Assembly: GCA_963698015.1 (NCBI GenBank)
Contig: OY969109.1
Span: 2,914,001-2,978,000, forward strand
Direction: 5' to 3'
Length of the DNA stretch: 64,000 bases
Origin: VAXT01 sp963698015
GTDB taxonomy: Bacteria; Actinomycetota; Thermoleophilia; Gaiellales; Gaiellaceae
The notes under the pieces are model-generated. The model searched no databases, had not been told where the DNA came from, and saw only the letters and a program-made list of their open reading frames with translations. The translations under genes were made by a program, and so were the position numbers. Positions within the stretch are counted from its first letter, which is position 1. Every line of letters begins with the position of its first letter. This document shows, in pieces, positions 16,770-24,473 of this stretch.

Positions 16770-17951
16770 TCAGCCGGGGCCGCCGGTGGCGAGGTCGAGG
16801 TTCTCGGCGAGGAAGGGAGCCAGGTGGAGGCCCGCGACCTTGGCCGGCGGCCACCAGAGCGGCTCCCAGCCAGAGACCCCGGGATCGCCGTGATGGCCGC
16901 CCAGCGCAGCGCGCACATACGCCGGCCGGTCACCGGTCAGCAGCAGCGCTCGCAGGATCGGGTCGAGAGGCGTCGGCTGGACGGGAACACCGGCCTCCGA
17001 GGCGATCGTCTCGGCGACGACGTCTGCCTGCTGTGTCGCGAGGCCCCCCTGCTTGACGGGGAAGGCGATTACGTCGCCCGCTGCAAAGACGGCGGAAACG
17101 TGCTTCACGCGGCCGTGGTCGTCCACCTCGAGAAACCCTTCGCGGTCATGCGGAAGGCCGCTGAGGTACGGGCCGCGCAGACGTGGCAACGAAACGACCG
17201 CGTCGACGGCCATTGTGTGGCCGCCGAGGAGCTCGAGGTTGCCGTCACTGAAGCGCACCGGGTGCTGTTCGAGCGCTAGCTGGACGCCTTGTTCCTCGAG
17301 GAGGGCACGAGCGAGGTTGCTTGCGCTCGTGCCGAAGAGGGCGAGTGGCCCTCTCTCCGGCGTGACGATCGTGATCTCGGCCTTCAGGGCCGCGGAGCGT
17401 GCGCGACTGGCGGTGAGGAGGGTAAGCTCGTACAGCGGCAGCGGCCAGGAGACACCCGCAGGGACGGCGAAGGCGACTCGCTGGACGATGCCCGAGTCGA
17501 TCTCCTCGACGAGCTTCCTGAAGCGACCGACGTCCTCCGTGCCCTTGAAGGTCAGGGCACCCGGAAGCGCTTCCTCCGGCTGTGCCCCGCACGCAACGAC
17601 GAGCGCGTCGTATGCGAGCGCCTCTCCCTGCGAGGTCTTCACCCGGCCTGCGGGCGCATCGACCGCGGCCACGCGGCCGGGCCGATAGCGGGCGCCGCAG
17701 CGCGCGGCGAGAGACCCGAGCGGGAACCGATGTGCCTCAGCGAGCCCGAACGGCTCTGCGACAGCTAGGGGTCGGTACAGGAACTCCGGATCGGGTGCCA
17801 GGAGCTCGACGCCAACACGGTCTCGGGCGAGCACCCGCAGCGCCAGCATCGCCTCGAGGCCCGCGAAACTCCCGCCTGCAATGAGGACCTTGACTGCGGC
17901 CCCGGTGCCCACACCGGCATCATCGCTGCTTGCGTGCTCCACGTACAGCAC
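16770..17951 (-). CDS. FAD-dependent oxidoreductase, sulfide:quinone reductase-like
   Basis: A pyridine-nucleotide-disulfide type flavoprotein. It starts with the FAD-binding strand VKVLIAGGSFAGLEA, has the second FAD motif VSAVFAAGDVIAFP, and GGLATQQADVVAE, as in sulfide:quinone reductases and type II NADH dehydrogenases. The redox Cys pair of true SQR is not evident, so the substrate is open. Two GTG starts are possible: 17951 (GAGAGG upstream, used here) or 17912. First gene of the operon with the beta-PGM and GH65 genes, an unusual pairing. Confidence 0.75.
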   Translation of the reverse strand: MLYVEHASSDDAGVGTGAAVKVLIAGGSFAGLEAMLALRVLARDRVGVELLAPDPEFLYRPLAVAEPFGLAEAHRFPLGSLAARCGARYRPGRVAAVDAPAGRVKTSQGEALAYDALVVACGAQPEEALPGALTFKGTEDVGRFRKLVEEIDSGIVQRVAFAVPAGVSWPLPLYELTLLTASRARSAALKAEITIVTPERGPLALFGTSASNLARALLEEQGVQLALEQHPVRFSDGNLELLGGHTMAVDAVVSLPRLRGPYLSGLPHDREGFLEVDDHGRVKHVSAVFAAGDVIAFPVKQGGLATQQADVVAETIASEAGVPVQPTPLDPILRALLLTGDRPAYVRAALGGHHGDPGVSGWEPLWWPPAKVAGLHLAPFLAENLDLATGGPG

Positions 17952-17964
17952 GCCGGCCTCTCTG

Positions 17965-18195
17965 CTAGCGCGGCCCCGAGGAGCGGGGCGCACGGATCGT
18001 CTCGAGCATTGCGAGCCGCCCGGCCTCATAGAGGAGGAGACTCTTGTCGACGAGCGACTCGAGCTGCTCGAGCGTGGCCTCGTAAACCTCTGTGGCCGCT
18101 TCGAGGCGTGCCCCTCCCGCGAAGACGGTGATGCCGGGGAACAGTCGCTGCTCCTCGGGCGTGAGCAAGTCGTAGCTCGCGTTTTTTGCGGACAA
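17965..18195 (-). pseudogene. Fragment of AfsR/LuxR-type ATPase regulator
   Basis: About 65 codons read YDLLTPEEQRLFPGITVFAGG, then LEQLESLVDKSLLLYEAGRLAMLETIR. These match the segment just after the NB-ARC/AAA domain of large actinobacterial regulators and guanylate-cyclase-linked ATPases. The rest of the gene is missing on both sides. A methyltransferase gene starts on the opposite strand over its end. Confidence 0.6.
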
Positions 18196-18230
18196 CGCTG
18201 CTCAGGCGGACAATGGACCACGGCGGCTCC

Positions 18231-18887
18231 ATGATGCGGACGCTCGACACCTATCCCAGCGTGACCGTCTACACCCCGGCACGGCTCGCTCTATACGACC
18301 TGTTCATCCTCGGCCTCTCCTGCAGCCTGGTCTGGAAGTGTCCGAAGCGCCACTTCCTCGACCTGTACGACCAACACATCGGCAGCCCTCATCTCGACGT
18401 CGGCGTCGGCACCGGCTATTTCCTCGATCGCTGCCGCTTTCCGGTCGAACGTCCGCAAATCACCCTGTTCGACCCGAGCGACGCGTGCCTAACCAAGGCG
18501 GCGAGGCGCCTGGAGCGCTACTCGCCGCGAGTCGTCCAGGCAAGCGTACTTGAGCCGCTCGACCTCGGGACCAGCCGGTTCGCATCGGTCGCGCTGATCG
18601 GGGTCCTCCATTGCCTCCCGGCCTCACCGGAGGCGAAGGCGGCCGTCTTCAGCAATCTGAGGCCGCTTCTGGAGGACGGCGGCGTCGTCTTCGGGAGCAC
18701 GATTCTCGGGAGCGGGGTCGAGCATGGTCGGCTCGCGCGAATGGCGCTCGCCCGTTACAACCGCGAGGGATTCTTCACCAACCTCAGGGACGATCTCGAC
18801 AGCCTCGAGCGCCCACTGGCACAACCTTTCGCCGACCGGCACATCGAGGTCAGAGGATCGTTCGCGCTCTTCGCCGCCCATGCCTGA
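18231..18887 (+). CDS. Class I SAM-dependent methyltransferase
   Basis: About 218 residues. SAM motif I reads HLDVGVGTGYFLDR, with the motif II acid in ITLFDPS and the later FASVALIGVLHCLPAS and LRPLLEDGGVVFGST. These match small-molecule methyltransferases of the UbiE/biotin group. The ATG at 18231 is one of several close starts. No partner gene identifies the substrate. It lies between attachment modules B and C and may be cargo. Confidence 0.75.
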   Translation: MMRTLDTYPSVTVYTPARLALYDLFILGLSCSLVWKCPKRHFLDLYDQHIGSPHLDVGVGTGYFLDRCRFPVERPQITLFDPSDACLTKAARRLERYSPRVVQASVLEPLDLGTSRFASVALIGVLHCLPASPEAKAAVFSNLRPLLEDGGVVFGSTILGSGVEHGRLARMALARYNREGFFTNLRDDLDSLERPLAQPFADRHIEVRGSFALFAAHA

Positions 18888-18951
18888 CTCAGCCGATTGA
18901 GGGTGTGACGAAACGGCGCCCCGTCTTGCAACAGCACGCCCTCTCGTAGAG

Positions 18952-18977
18952 GAAAGGCCCTGTTTCCAGGGCCTTTC
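18952..18977. terminator. Terminator beside tRNA-fMet fragment C
   Basis: Arms aaaggccctg (18953-18962) and cagggccttt (18967-18976) around TTTC, perfectly paired. It sits just left of fragment C and can also end the methyltransferase transcript. Confidence 0.75.
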
Positions 18978-18981
18978 TCAG

Positions 18982-19160
18982 TAGCGGGGGCAGGATTTGA
19001 ACCTGCGACCTCCGGGTTATGAGCCGCCTCGAATAGGTATACGCGTTCCGTCGTATTCCGCCTAAACGCAAGTTCCTAGCCTGATTGGCTCTCAGCCGTT
19101 GCATTTAGGCGGAACGGAGTGACATCGCTGCGGAAGCCCGATGCTTGCAGAACGCTTGCA
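18982..19160 (-). repeat. Attachment-site module C: 3' half of tRNA-fMet plus flank
   Basis: Positions 18982-19025 are identical to the 44-bp 3' half of tRNA-fMet. The flank contains an inverted repeat, ttccgcctaaacgcaa (19056-19071) and ttgcatttaggcggaa (19099-19114), with one mismatch. The direct repeat cttgcagaacgcttgca follows at 19143-19159. The 322 bp between genes here contain only this module and its terminator. Confidence 0.8.
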
Positions 19161-19209
19161 GTTCCGACCTTGATCCGCGAGTCCTTCGGAGACCATCTCC
19201 ATAGCGCGA

Positions 19210-19750
19210 AGACGAGCATCCCGCGCAGCACTCCATGCAAGTCGACGGCGTGACCTGGTGCTCTTCCATGCGCGGACCGTGGGGGCGCCGCAGTGTAAAG
19301 CTGCAGCGCTGCAGCCGCTGCTGGTACTCGCCGTCGTTCTCCTCCTCTTCACGGACGGCGGGCTCGGCAAAGGCTGGGCCTTTGTTGCCGGCGAAGTTCC
19401 TCGTCATGCCCGCCATCGCCGCCGCCACGATTGCTGTACACGGGGAGACCACTCGCGACAGTGCGGGATGTTCCTGCCGACGTACCTGATCGCGATCGCC
19501 GTCGGTGCGCACATCGTCGGCAGGCACCGGGCACGGCGGAGGCCGTCGCCGGTGTTCTCGTCTTCCTGGTCGTCGGCATGAGCACCGCCTACACGCCGGT
19601 CCTGTTGGCGCAGTTCCTGCCCGACCGCTCCGGGCCCACCCGCGCGCGCCTGCGCGACTGGCTCGAGCGCTACTGGTCGCCGTCGCGGCGGTCCTCCTCC
19701 TGGTCGTCGGCGCGATACTCCTCGCCAACGGCCGCGTCGCCTGGCTAGGC
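19210..19750 (+). pseudogene. Decayed GAP/Sap-like membrane protein gene
   Basis: Hydrophobic family-like segments appear in order but in alternating frames: PLLVLAVVLLLFTDGGLGKGW, PAIAAATIAV, FLPTYLIAIAVGAHIVG, EAVAGVLVFLVVGMST with PVLLAQFLPDRSG and ARLRDWLERYW, then VAAVLLLVVGAILLANGRVAWL. Joined, they resemble the multi-helix Sap/GAP proteins linked to glycolipid export in mycobacteria, usually ending in a short helix after a WL motif. At least four frame changes are needed, so it is broken. Family call is moderate. Confidence 0.45.
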
Positions 19751-19775
19751 GAGCGCGTGGCAGGATCTGCGTCCA

Positions 19776-21401
19776 ATGGCGCAGAACCCAACGCGTTACG
19801 ACGCCATCTTGGTCGGTGCCGGGCACAACGGGCTCGTGACTGCCTGCTACCTCGCCCGGGCCGGTTTGCGCGTGCTGGTGCTTGAGCGGCGCCACATCGT
19901 CGGCGGCGCCTGCGTCACCGAGGAGACCTTCCCCGGCTTCAAGGTCTCGACCGCCTCTTACGTCAACAGCCTCTTCCACACGGCGATCGTCCGCGACCTG
20001 AACCTCACCTCATACGGCTACGAGGTGCTCCCGCGCAACCCGTCGTCGTTCACGCCGTTCCCGGATGGGCGCTCGCTGATGATGGGCCCGGACGCCGAGT
20101 TGACGCACAAGGAGATCGCGAAGTTCAGCAAGCGCGATGCTGAGCGGTACCCGCGATACGAGGCGATGCTCGAGCGGGTGGCGGCCGTGGTCGAGCCGAC
20201 GCTCACCATGGCGCCGCCCGATCTGCGGAGGCCGCGGCTCGGCGATCTCCGGACGCTGCTCACGCTGAGACGATCCTTCCGGCAGCTCGGTGACGCAACC
20301 GGCGAGGCGGTGGAGATCCTCACCGGAGCGGCGCGCCCGATCCTTGATCGCTGGTTCGAGTCGGAGGAGCTGAAGGGAACGCTGGCGACCGACGCGATCA
20401 TCGGAGCGATGGCGAGCCCGTCGATGCCGGGGACCGCCTACGTGCTCTTCCACCACGTCATGGGCGAAGCCGGGGGCACCCGGGGCGTATGGGCATATAT
20501 GCGCGGAGGGATGGGCGGGATCACGCAGGCGCTCGCCGGTGCCGCGCGCGACCTCGGCGCCGACATCCGCTGCAAGGCCGAGGTGGCCCGCATTCTCCTG
20601 CGCAACGGCCGGGTTGCCGGCGTCGCTCTCGTCTCAGGCGACGAGTTCCACGCCCCGATCGTGGCCAGCAACGCCGACGCGAACGTGACGTTTCTGCAAC
20701 TGCTCGACCGGAGCGTGCTGCCGGAGGCGTTCGTGGCCGACGTCGAGCGGATCAGCTACGCGAGCGCCTCGTTGAAGATCAACGTGGCTCTGGGGGAGCT
20801 GCCGAACTTCAGCGCCCTGCCCGGGACGGAGCCCGGGCCTCAGCATCGGGGCACCATCCACCTCTGCCCCGACCAGGACTACATCGAGCGCGCGTTCGAC
20901 GATGCCAAGTACGGGCGGCCTTCCGCGGACCCGGTGATCGAGTGCCAGCTTCCCTCGGTGGTGGATCCGACGGTGGCGCCAGCCGGGAAGCACCTGATGT
21001 CGATGTTCATCCAGTACGCGCCGTACGAGCTTCGCGACAGCTCCTGGGATGACCAGCGCGACGCGTTCGCCGATCGCTGCTTCGACGTGCTGAACGAGTA
21101 CGCGCCGAACTTCAAAAGCGCAGTCATCGACCGCCAGGTGCTGGCGCCGCCCGACCTCGAGCGCGTCTTCAACCTCACCGGCGGAAACATCTTCCAGGGC
21201 GCGATGACCCCCGGCCAGCTCTTCGCGTTCCGCCCGGTGCCCGGCTATGCGCGCTACCGGACGCCGATCCGCGGCCTCTACCTGTGCGGCTCGGCCGCCC
21301 ACCCCGGCGGAGGTGTCATGGGCACCCCCGGCCTCAACGCCGCACGCGAGATCCTGGGACGGCGAAAGCTACGCCGAGCCGTCTGGCACCGGCACAGTTG
21401 A
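19776..21401 (+). CDS. Phytoene desaturase-like FAD oxidoreductase (PYROXD2 type)
   Basis: A 541-residue flavoprotein. The N-terminal dinucleotide motif is DAILVGAGHNGLVTACYLARAG, followed by LVLERRHIVGGACVTEE. The C-terminal FAD motif is GLYLCGSAAHPGGGVMGTPG, typical of carotenoid desaturase-like amine oxidases. Carotenoid genes are absent nearby, and the closest family pattern is the PYROXD2-like group of unproven substrate. It occupies the interval between attachment modules C and D alone. Confidence 0.85.
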   Translation: MAQNPTRYDAILVGAGHNGLVTACYLARAGLRVLVLERRHIVGGACVTEETFPGFKVSTASYVNSLFHTAIVRDLNLTSYGYEVLPRNPSSFTPFPDGRSLMMGPDAELTHKEIAKFSKRDAERYPRYEAMLERVAAVVEPTLTMAPPDLRRPRLGDLRTLLTLRRSFRQLGDATGEAVEILTGAARPILDRWFESEELKGTLATDAIIGAMASPSMPGTAYVLFHHVMGEAGGTRGVWAYMRGGMGGITQALAGAARDLGADIRCKAEVARILLRNGRVAGVALVSGDEFHAPIVASNADANVTFLQLLDRSVLPEAFVADVERISYASASLKINVALGELPNFSALPGTEPGPQHRGTIHLCPDQDYIERAFDDAKYGRPSADPVIECQLPSVVDPTVAPAGKHLMSMFIQYAPYELRDSSWDDQRDAFADRCFDVLNEYAPNFKSAVIDRQVLAPPDLERVFNLTGGNIFQGAMTPGQLFAFRPVPGYARYRTPIRGLYLCGSAAHPGGGVMGTPGLNAAREILGRRKLRRAVWHRHS

Positions 21402-21485
21402 AACGCCCGAGGCGAGATCGGGCTAGGGCTGCACCGGCGTCCGCTCTGATTCCCCCCAGGATGGGTGATCGTGCGGGTAGAAGCG

Positions 21486-21509
21486 AAAGGCGCCCTTTCG
21501 AGCGCCTTT
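21486..21509. terminator. Terminator beside tRNA-fMet fragment D
   Basis: Arms aaaggcgc (21486-21493) and gcgccttt (21502-21509). The stem uses GGCGC, like copy A, instead of the GGCCCTG of copies C and E. It lies at the same spacing from fragment D. Confidence 0.6.
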
Positions 21510-21514
21510 AGCAG

Positions 21515-21693
21515 TAGCGGGGGCAGGATTTGAACCTGCGACCTCCGGGTTATGAGCCGCCTCGATTATGTACGCGCGTTCCGCCTCGTTCCGCCGAAAT
21601 GCAGGATCGGAGCCAGTTTTCGGCGGCGGCCGCGCATTTAGGCGGAACACTGTGACATCGCCGCGGAAGCGCGATGCTTGCAGAACGCTTGCA
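21515..21693 (-). repeat. Attachment-site module D: 3' half of tRNA-fMet plus flank
   Basis: Positions 21515-21558 are identical to the tRNA-fMet 3' half. The flank has ttccgccgaaatgca matching in inverted orientation gcatttaggcggaa, then gcgatgcttgcagaacgcttgca. It is the copy nearest the intact tRNA. The 414 bp between the flavoprotein and oxidoreductase genes hold this module and a tRNA-Thr remnant. Confidence 0.8.
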
Positions 21694-21725
21694 CCCCGAG
21701 CCGATTCCAAGCCTTTCTGAGACCC

Positions 21726-21771
21726 CCTCCATGGTAAGGAGGGGTCGACGGTTCGAGTCCGTCAGAGGGCT
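21726..21771 (+). pseudogene. 3' half of tRNA-Thr(GGT)
   Basis: The anticodon arm cctcc-atGGTaa-ggagg (21726-21742), T arm gacgg-ttcgagt-ccgtc (21747-21763) and 3' acceptor strand agagggc (21764-21770) are intact and match a threonine tRNA. The 5' acceptor strand and D arm are absent upstream. As with the fMet copies, only the half used as an integrase core is present, on the opposite strand to the fMet fragments. Confidence 0.8.
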
Positions 21772-21815
21772 CTAAAGCGTTGCAAATCTCGGGCGCGACC
21801 ATCAGGAGGGCCAGG

Positions 21816-22739
21816 CTAGGTTCGGAGTGAGAGGACGATCGCGCCGTCCGCTCCCGCTACTACATCGCGCAGCGCTTGTGCCGCCTGTTCGAGCGGACGG
21901 ACGGACGCGATCGGCACGCTAAGGGTGCCGTGGGCCAGCAGCTCCGCGAGGGCCGAAAGCTGCCGACCATCGGGCCGGACGTAGACGTCGGATACGGCGA
22001 CGCCCCGTTCCTGCCGCGGCGGATCGCCCGTGATCGTGGCGAGGCGCCCGCCGTCAGCAACCGCCTTCAACGTGGTGGCCGCCTGCCCGGGGGCGGCGTT
22101 GACGGCCTTGGGCGCGCCGCCGCCGGTGATCTCGCGAACGAGTGCAGGCCAGTCGCCGTGGTAGTCGAGCACCTCCGATGCGCCGTAGCCGCGGATGCGC
22201 TCGGCCTTCTTCGCGCTCGCGGTCGCGATCACGCGGCCGCCCCGAGCCGCGGCGAGCTGGACGAGGAGGCCACCGGTGACTCCGCCGGCTCCGTTGACGA
22301 CGACCCAGCCGCCGCCCTCGATCCCGAGAGCCTCGTCGAGTGCCTGAGCCGCAGTGAGCGCCGGAATCGGAAACGCTCCACCGGCTTCCCATGACGCCGC
22401 TGGCGGCCGGGCCGCGACGGTCGCCGCCGGCGCGAGCACCCTCCCCGCCCACGTCCCGTGACGCCGGAGCGGCAGCGGATGTGTCATCACCTCGTCGCCC
22501 TCGCGCAGCTCGGCCACGCCGGAGCCGGTCGCTGCGACCGTCCCGGCCGCCTCCGTCCCGAGCGCCATCGGAGCCGGGCCGCCGATCTGCCAGCTGCCGA
22601 TCCTGACAAGCTCGTCCCAGTTGCCGATGCCGGCGGCGACGACGTCGATGAGGACCTCGCCTGCGGCTGGCGCCGCCGGCTCGTCCACCTCGAAGAGCTC
22701 GACGGACTCGCCGAGCGCTCTGATCCCGGCTACTCGCAT
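21816..22739 (-). CDS. Zinc-free quinone oxidoreductase-like MDR protein
   Basis: A 307-residue medium-chain dehydrogenase/reductase. It has the GroES-like N-terminal domain with GIGNWDELVRIGSW and GTEAAGTVAATGSGV, then a Rossmann domain with VVNGAGGVTGGLLVQLAAARG and a basic loop (ATASAKKAERI) favouring NADPH. Structural and catalytic zinc ligands are absent, as in quinone oxidoreductases. A second, shorter homologue lies directly upstream on the same strand, 44 bp away. Confidence 0.85.
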   Translation of the reverse strand: MRVAGIRALGESVELFEVDEPAAPAAGEVLIDVVAAGIGNWDELVRIGSWQIGGPAPMALGTEAAGTVAATGSGVAELREGDEVMTHPLPLRRHGTWAGRVLAPAATVAARPPAASWEAGGAFPIPALTAAQALDEALGIEGGGWVVVNGAGGVTGGLLVQLAAARGGRVIATASAKKAERIRGYGASEVLDYHGDWPALVREITGGGAPKAVNAAPGQAATTLKAVADGGRLATITGDPPRQERGVAVSDVYVRPDGRQLSALAELLAHGTLSVPIASVRPLEQAAQALRDVVAGADGAIVLSLRT

Positions 22740-22783
22740 TCGGTTCGGGCATCCACGGCAGAGGTCATGGCCGCACCCGCCGG

Positions 22784-23518
22784 CTAGTCAGTGCCAACCT
22801 CGAGCACGACTTTGCCACGCTTCCCGTGGCCCGCGACTCGCTCGAACGCCGCCCGGGCCTCCGTGAGCGGAAAAACCGAGTCGACCTCCGCACGAAGCTC
22901 GCCTGCGTCCACCAGCGTTTTCAACTCCAGCAGTTGCTCGTGGTCGGGTTCGACGATGAAGTAGATCGCGCCCGGCATCTCCTCTGCGATCGTGACCACG
23001 CGCTCGCCAGCGGGGACCTCGCCGCCACGAGTGTCGAAGACCAGATCGACCGGACCGCTCTCCACGACCGCTGCGCCGGCGTGTCGCGCAAGCTGGACGG
23101 CGATGTGCCCAACCCCGCCCGAGGCGCCCGTGACCAGCACCCGCTCGCCTCGGGCGAGCCGCCCGTGCACAAACAGTGCTTGCCAGGCGGTCAGCCCGCC
23201 CATCGGCAGGGCTGCCGCCTCGACGTGGCTCAGCCGCAAGGGCTTCGGTGCAAGCACATCGGCTGGGACGACGGCGTACTCGGCAGCCACGCCGTCGCGA
23301 TCGAAAGGCGTGAGCGCATATACCTCGTCACCGCTTTCGACGACAACGCCCGAAAGCTCGTAAGAGGGAATCGCCGGCAGTCGATCGACCGGCCACTCCA
23401 GCTCGTCACGTGTAATCGCTGCCGCATGCACGCGCACCAGCACCTCGCCCGGATCCGCCGACGGCGTCTCGATCTCCTCAACCTTCAAGCCGTCATCGTG
23501 CAGCCGTACCGCTAGCAC
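22784..23518 (-). CDS. Shortened quinone oxidoreductase-like MDR protein with internal deletion
   Basis: A 244-residue homologue of the gene downstream. The GroES-like domain (VRVHAAAITRDELEW, SYELSGVVVESGDEV) and the Rossmann glycine motif LVTGASGGVGHIAVQLARHAG are present. The chain then jumps from GAAVV to ESGPVDLVFDTRGGE. The usual 40-50 residues covering the second Rossmann strand, the NADP phosphate loop and the next helices are missing. The frame is otherwise intact. Activity is doubtful unless cofactor binding has changed. Confidence 0.75.
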   Translation of the reverse strand: MLAVRLHDDGLKVEEIETPSADPGEVLVRVHAAAITRDELEWPVDRLPAIPSYELSGVVVESGDEVYALTPFDRDGVAAEYAVVPADVLAPKPLRLSHVEAAALPMGGLTAWQALFVHGRLARGERVLVTGASGGVGHIAVQLARHAGAAVVESGPVDLVFDTRGGEVPAGERVVTIAEEMPGAIYFIVEPDHEQLLELKTLVDAGELRAEVDSVFPLTEARAAFERVAGHGKRGKVVLEVGTD

Positions 23519-23715
23519 ACCGCTCCCCTGCCCCTGTTGGACTTCGTTCCTCAGGAGATCTTGCCATCTACCACCCTCCTGTTCGGAGGCGTCGCCTGGG
23601 TGTCTCCTCTCACTTGAGTTGTGCTGTGCTCAGCCAAGTTCCGGGGTCGCACCAAGGTCGCACGGGCGTGTCAAACGCTTGCAAAGATGGGCACAGCGCC
23701 GGTGATCCACAAGAG

Positions 23716-23739
23716 AAACGCCCTGTTTCCAGGGCCTTT
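23716..23739 (-). terminator. Terminator of the intact tRNA-fMet gene
   Basis: On the minus strand gccctg-gaaa-cagggc (23735-23720) is followed by gtttctctt. It is the parent form of the hairpins next to fragments A to D. Confidence 0.7.
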
Positions 23740-23744
23740 CTGAG

Positions 23745-23818
23745 TAGCGGGGGCAGGATTTGAACCTGCGACCTCCGGGTTATGAGCCCGGCGAGCTACC
23801 TGACTGCTCCACCCCGCG
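23745..23818 (-). tRNA. tRNA-fMet (initiator, anticodon CAT), intact
   Basis: The minus strand gives a 74-nt initiator tRNA without encoded CCA. It has 5' acceptor CGCGGGG with the unpaired C1:U72, a D arm, anticodon loop ctCATaa with the three-G/C initiator stem, T arm, and discriminator A73. Its 3' 44 bp (23745-23788) recur identically at 13348, 18982 and 21515 and in a diverged form at 11957. The gene is the apparent target site of the integrated elements to its left. Confidence 0.95.
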
Positions 23819-23856
23819 TCGCTTGCGGCAGTTTACCACCTGTTTTTCGGTCGCCG

Positions 23857-24357
23857 TCAGTCCGAGAGCCGGAGCAGCTCGACGCAGCCCTCGAGGACTC
23901 CGCTCGAGTCGGCGACCTGCGCGAGGAGGCCGTGGAGATCTTTCCGCTGGGCTTCGTCGAGGCCCTCGAAGAGCCGCGCTTCCACCTTGCCCGCTGCCTG
24001 CTCGGCGGCGGCCAGCCGGGTCGGCCGCTCTTTCGATACCTCGACGATGTGCCGTCGGCGATCCTCGGGATCGCGCCGGCGGACGATCAAACCCTCCGCC
24101 TCGAGGTCGTTGAGCAGGCCGACCAGCTTGCTCGGGTCGACGCCGATCGAGTCGATCAGGGCCTGCTGGCTCGTCGGCCGGGCACGGACCTCGAACAACA
24201 CGCCCACATGGCGCGGCGTGAGCCCGCTCGGCTTGAGCGCTTCGGTGAACCAACGCTCCGCGGCGCGACCGATCTTCACCAGCAGCATCCCCGCTGTCGG
24301 CGAGTAGTGGAGCGCGAGCTTGCGCGCTTCGGTCTCGCTCAGCTCAGTCGTTGCCAT
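23857..24357 (-). CDS. MarR family transcriptional regulator
   Basis: A 166-residue winged-helix protein. The recognition region reads LTPRHVGVLFEVRARPTSQQALIDSIGVDPSKLVGLLNDLE, and the wing is GLIVRRRDPEDRRRHIVEVS, both MarR-typical. It is divergent from an MFS drug-exporter-type gene across an AT-rich 116-bp gap, the usual arrangement for a local repressor that is released by the exporter's substrate. Confidence 0.9.
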   Translation of the reverse strand: MATTELSETEARKLALHYSPTAGMLLVKIGRAAERWFTEALKPSGLTPRHVGVLFEVRARPTSQQALIDSIGVDPSKLVGLLNDLEAEGLIVRRRDPEDRRRHIVEVSKERPTRLAAAEQAAGKVEARLFEGLDEAQRKDLHGLLAQVADSSGVLEGCVELLRLSD

Positions 24358-24384
24358 ATCGAAACCCTAGCAAATTCTCAATAT

Positions 24385-24440
24385 TTGACAAGTCAGAATC
24401 GTATGCGATAGAAAACGAATTGCGCTTGGAACGAATTGCG
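24385..24440 (+). promoter_or_regulatory. Promoter and direct-repeat operator between MarR and MFS genes
   Basis: TTGACA at 24385-24390 is followed, 17 bp later, by a weak -10 (atagaa, 24408-24413). The 10-mer acgaattgcg occurs twice, 16 bp apart (24415-24424 and 24431-24440), just downstream where a repressor could block elongation or initiation. The segment is much more AT-rich than its surroundings. MarR proteins usually bind palindromes, so the repeat may serve another factor. Confidence 0.45.
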
Positions 24441-24473
24441 ATCAGAAAGAGTTTCCTAGGGAGAGGGATTTCC

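Noticed and set aside
18888..18950. Possible small gene after the methyltransferase
   Set aside because: No start with ribosome site and no length. The segment leads directly into the terminator and att copy C.
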